From Planctomycetaceae bacterium (lineage in GTDB: Bacteria > Planctomycetota > Planctomycetia > Pirellulales > Thermoguttaceae): 5,406 nt of DNA. A program made the position numbers and the translations under genes. Location: positions 1 to 5,406 of the forward strand of contig WRCR01000302.1 of the NCBI GenBank assembly GCA_009783865.1. Direction: 5' to 3'. Positions 5,271-5,406 of this stretch are shown here, one piece after another (position 1 is the stretch's first letter; each line of letters opens with the position of its first letter). The notes beneath the pieces were generated by a model, which worked only from the letters and a program-made list of their open reading frames with translations, searched no databases and was not told the DNA's origin.

Positions 5271-5406
5271 TTAACTATTCTCTTTTTTCTTTCGTATCAA
5301 ACATCTGCCGAATTTCCGTTTGCCGTCTTTGTAAGGAACATATTCTTTATCAGAAACGTATTCATATCCCAACTCTAAAATCCCTTTGAGTATCGGATAA
5401 ACGGAA
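5271..5406 (-). CDS. Unrecognised protein, C-terminal end (partial, runs off right edge)
   Basis: An open frame enters from the right edge (first whole codon at 5403-5405) and ends at TAA (5271-5273), giving 44 residues that begin SVYPILKGILELGYEYVSDK and end in the basic tail CLIRKKKENS. The middle holds YVPYKDGKRKFGR. The composition, with many Lys, Arg, Tyr and Glu, looks like real protein and not noise, and the strand matches all other genes, but 44 codons is too short to be sure. I do not recognise the family. The basic tail would suit a nucleic-acid-binding protein, which is only a guess. No hairpin terminator follows it; a T-rich run about 50 bases downstream has no stem before it. Confidence 0.5.
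   Translation of the reverse strand, partial: SVYPILKGILELGYEYVSDKEYVPYKDGKRKFGRCLIRKKKENS

Noticed and set aside
5257..5275. Dyad AACG-CTTT-CGTT overlapping the stop of the right-edge gene
   Set aside because: The stem is only 4 bp and no T-run follows on the minus strand, so it cannot be supported as a terminator.

Overview
The window looks like a chromosomal segment of a bacterium, most likely a planctomycete or close PVC relative. The grounds are family resemblance recalled from memory, not a search: the deformylase, the ROK sugar kinase (N-terminal GVDVGGTSIKIGIVDDFGR) and the lipoprotein with about 24-residue leucine-rich repeats all have a planctomycete flavour. No ribosomal or transfer RNA, transposase, phage gene or CRISPR array was seen. 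Every recognisable gene is on the minus strand, so transcription reads from right to left.

Layout, right to left in transcription order: (1) 5271-5406, the last 44 codons of an unrecognised protein that runs off the right edge. (2) 5100-5270, a 171-base gap with an AT-rich stretch and a good extended -10 promoter candidate (5177-5182). (3) 4032-5099, a ROK-family sugar kinase. (4) 2638-3990, a predicted lipoprotein made of about 14 leucine-rich repeats. (5) 945-2588, an AMP-forming acyl-CoA/acyl-ACP synthetase resembling the synthetase domain of Aas but encoded alone. (6) 350-931, a peptide deformylase with GTG start and intact active site. (7) 286-349, a short gap with a promoter candidate, a 15-base dyad and a hairpin. 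(8) 1-285, the first 95 codons of what looks like a type IIG restriction-modification enzyme, with a D...ExK nuclease signature, running off the left edge.

Genes 3 to 6 are separated by 41, 49 and 13 bases with no convincing terminator between them, so they probably form one operon. Three of the four (lipoprotein, synthetase, kinase) have a longer reading frame whose first codon lacks a Shine-Dalgarno or is TTG; in each case an ATG slightly downstream has a Shine-Dalgarno-like sequence and is used here. The jobs are mostly housekeeping: sugar phosphorylation, acyl activation for lipid repair or recycling, and N-terminal maturation of new proteins, plus an envelope LRR lipoprotein of unknown role. 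The part with most accessory character is the left edge, where the restriction-modification gene seems to have its own promoter and a structured leader. I do not see strong evidence for a wholly new system; the best leads are the leader of the restriction-modification gene and the LRR lipoprotein in this operon.
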